From Schlesneria sp. (GTDB lineage Bacteria; Planctomycetota; Planctomycetia; Planctomycetales; Planctomycetaceae): DNA of 7,010 bases. Location of the stretch: the NCBI GenBank assembly GCA_025353525.1, contig JANXOO010000103.1:1-7010 (forward strand). Reading direction: 5' to 3'. Positions 5,178-7,010 of this stretch are shown in pieces. Each line of letters starts with the position of its first letter. Position 1 is the stretch's first letter. Made by a program: the position numbers and the translations under genes. The notes below the pieces were generated by a model. That model searched no databases and was not told the origin of the DNA. It was given only the letters and a program-made list of their open reading frames with translations.

Positions 5178-6821
5178 TTACTGCAAGATCATCGTTCGCA
5201 GATCAACCATGGCGGGGGTCAGGCTGGATGCCAGACGACCCAAAGCAGCCCGATCATCTGTCTGGCATTTGGCGAGATAGGTGTAGACCCGGCGCCATGT
5301 ATCGTAGAGTTCGGTCATTTCGCCTTTCAGATCAACCTGAGACTTCCCGCTCGCGATATCGTCGTGCAGTTTCGCTGCCCGGTCAGCAAGGTCTGCAGCA
5401 TCCTGTAAACAATCGCTGGCAAATGACTGTCGATCATCGCCCAGCCAGCCTTTCGCCGCCGCTTCAATCTGCTCTGTGAAATTCTGAATTGCCGCCGCCA
5501 GATCTTCCGCAGACTGGCTGTTGAAGTCATCTCGCTGAATCTGCAGCGATGCCCCAAGCGAATTCACCGACCGATTGATCCGATTGAGTACCGCGATCGC
5601 CTTGTCGCTGTCGACATCGCGATAAACTTCGATAAAAGCCCGTTCCGCGCCTTCGATTTTCCGAAACGAATCAACGATGTCCGCCGGATTGCCCGACCGG
5701 TTGACGGCCTCGGTGAATTGCGCACAACTATTGTAGAACTGATCGGCTGTCCCTAACGCCTGTTTCGATCTGGGAAGCTGCATGACCAGAATGAGCGGTG
5801 TCCGCTCGAAAAATTCGTCAATATCCTTCTTCAGCACCGAAGCGAGGTAAATGGATTGAGACTGATCCATTTTTCGCGGCAAAAGTAACAGTTGTTGCAC
5901 GTCGCCCGCCGACGCTGACACACGCCGCAGGCCACGTTCAATGTAACGGTCGTTTTCGCCGCGCAGTTTGGCCACAACGGGCGACCAGAGTGCCTCGAAT
6001 TGCTTATATTCGTCCACGATGATATTCGATTCCTGCCACTCGTCACGGATAATGGCAATCATATTCAGGGCGACCTGGCGAATTCGTCCGATCGCCTGAC
6101 GATAGACCTTCGAGTTACTGCTGTTTCCGAGTTCCGAAGAGACATCCTCTTGCAGATTTTCCAGATCCGCCACCAGTCCTGCCGCCTTGAGATACAATTG
6201 ACGCCGATCAAGTTGAGGCTGGATCCCTATGGACTGTCGAATTCGCAAATCGGCATCGTTGATGTTTGAAACCAGTTCGCTCAGTTCGCTGGTCAATCCC
6301 GGTGTGTTTCCGGTTGCATTTCCAATTCTGAAGGCGAGTTCCCGCCAATCGGCATCGAGTTGCTGAAGTTCGTCCTGAAGCGCACCATCGGATCCCTGTC
6401 GCTCCGAAAGCTTTGAAATACTTGCGGCAGTTCCCGACAATCTCAGGGATTCGGTATAGACCTGCCGCAAACCCGACGCGGGATTTGACTGGACCTGTTC
6501 GTTAAGAGCATAAGTAAGCTGTTCGAGGCTGTTAGAAAACGCTCGAATCAAAGGCCGGACGGCTTTTAAGTCAAACGTCCGGCCGTCAGCGGAGATTCGG
6601 TTCCCTGTGCGGCGAGGACTGTCAAAATCACTGTCGCCCGAGAGCGAATTACTGATGTCGTCAATGAACGCGCGCGTCCGGTCTTTCGAATGCGATGCCC
6701 TGGTCGCGTTGGTCCCCTGTGACCAAAGATCTGACGTACCCATTGCCAGAACACCGAAAAATGCCGTCGTCCAGACGATACGAATTCTCGTGCGGGACAA
6801 ATAAACTCCAAAAGTGGACAT
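5178..6821 (-). CDS. Exported all-helical repeat protein of unknown function
   Basis: I do not recognise a family. The N-terminus has a basic region (RTRIR, 10-14) and a hydrophobic core at 15-28, so it is probably a signal peptide cut somewhere near 34-42; there is no clear AxA site and no lipobox. The remaining protein is almost wholly amphipathic helix, with few Gly or Pro and three cysteines (366, 471, 519). It appears to consist of diverged repeats of 114-121 residues. A helix of the form L-x3-W-x2-L/V recurs near Trp159, Trp279 and Trp509, with a tryptophan-less version near 393. A second helix recurs near 91-102, 213-223, 327-337 and 442-452. The ATG at 6819-6821 has AAAGGA ten bases upstream. 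A good terminator follows the stop. It is presumably periplasmic or surface-located; its role is unknown. Confidence 0.85.
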   Translation of the reverse strand: MSTFGVYLSRTRIRIVWTTAFFGVLAMGTSDLWSQGTNATRASHSKDRTRAFIDDISNSLSGDSDFDSPRRTGNRISADGRTFDLKAVRPLIRAFSNSLEQLTYALNEQVQSNPASGLRQVYTESLRLSGTAASISKLSERQGSDGALQDELQQLDADWRELAFRIGNATGNTPGLTSELSELVSNINDADLRIRQSIGIQPQLDRRQLYLKAAGLVADLENLQEDVSSELGNSSNSKVYRQAIGRIRQVALNMIAIIRDEWQESNIIVDEYKQFEALWSPVVAKLRGENDRYIERGLRRVSASAGDVQQLLLLPRKMDQSQSIYLASVLKKDIDEFFERTPLILVMQLPRSKQALGTADQFYNSCAQFTEAVNRSGNPADIVDSFRKIEGAERAFIEVYRDVDSDKAIAVLNRINRSVNSLGASLQIQRDDFNSQSAEDLAAAIQNFTEQIEAAAKGWLGDDRQSFASDCLQDAADLADRAAKLHDDIASGKSQVDLKGEMTELYDTWRRVYTYLAKCQTDDRAALGRLASSLTPAMVDLRTMILQ

Positions 6822-6831
6822 CGTGAACGAT

Positions 6832-6837
6832 TCCTTT
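6832..6837 (-). promoter_or_regulatory. Shine-Dalgarno site of the 547-residue protein
   Basis: AAAGGA on the minus strand is ten bases before the ATG at 6819-6821. The spacing is slightly long, but the site supports this start, which also yields the signal peptide. No convincing promoter was found in 6841-7010. Confidence 0.55.
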
Positions 6838-6955
6838 CTGCGAAGACCGCCAACCTGTGAGCAATTCCAATCGACATTGCGCCGGAGGTCGGGAGACTAG
6901 CCAAATCTGCCGATTGCTCCAAGCCGAATTTGCCCATTTTCTGTTTTAGTCAGTT

Positions 6956-6995
6956 TCGGGCAACCCGATTGAAGGGGCCCGATAGAGTCGGGTCC
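6956..6995. repeat. Two adjacent hairpins built on CCCGA/TCGGG arms
   Basis: TCGGG (6956-6960) pairs with CCCGA (6964-6968) around a three-base loop. CCCGA (6978-6982) pairs with TCGGG (6988-6992) around five bases, extended by two further G-C pairs and one wobble to 6975-6995. The arms can also pair across the two hairpins. They lie far upstream of the 547-residue gene; the rest of 6841-7010 shows no gene. No T-run follows on either strand. Confidence 0.4.
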
Positions 6996-7010
6996 AAAAA
7001 TCGGATTGTC

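Noticed and set aside
4833..5408. 191-codon plus-strand open frame
   Set aside because: It crosses the citrate synthase promoter, the intrinsic terminator and the C-terminus of the repeat protein on the opposite strand. Its composition looks antisense-derived and it has no ribosome site that I could find.

Overview
The window looks like chromosomal DNA from a planctomycete. The best evidence is a signal peptidase I with a two-knuckle zinc-ribbon insert and a very large extra domain. A long secreted all-helical protein, an anchored lipoprotein, mixed Shine-Dalgarno use and moderate GC agree with this. The phylum call is an inference from protein style; there is no rRNA or marker gene here. I see no transposase, phage gene, tRNA or CRISPR array.

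Layout, left to right: (1) 3-146 (+), the hydrophobic C-terminus of a membrane protein that begins outside the window. (2) 147-283, a convergent gap with a 12-bp perfect inverted repeat, a nested competing hairpin and an 8-T run; it may be a terminator or a REP-like element. (3) 284-1477 (-), a lipoprotein of unknown function, possibly preceded by a small gene at 1508-1714 (-). (4) 1508-1893, a divergent intergenic region with the leader and a candidate promoter of the next gene. (5) 1894-3645 (+), signal peptidase I with intact catalytic boxes. (6) 3646-3718, a short convergent gap with a 15-bp tandem repeat and a small hairpin. (7) 3719-4891 (-), citrate synthase with a well-spaced sigma70-type promoter at 5020-5047. 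(8) 5106-5144, a good intrinsic terminator for the next gene. (9) 5178-6821 (-), a 547-residue exported helical protein whose sequence repeats about every 114-121 residues. (10) 6822-7010, a leader with two small CCCGA/TCGGG hairpins and no gene.

The genes do not form one pathway. Signal peptidase I would process exported preproteins in the cytoplasmic membrane, possibly including the 547-residue protein. The lipoprotein would need signal peptidase II instead, which is not in the window. Citrate synthase is a housekeeping TCA-cycle enzyme with its own promoter. The strand changes and the terminator suggest mostly single-gene transcription units. The least ordinary items are the domain insertions in the signal peptidase, the helical repeat protein, and the inverted-repeat element at 196-266.
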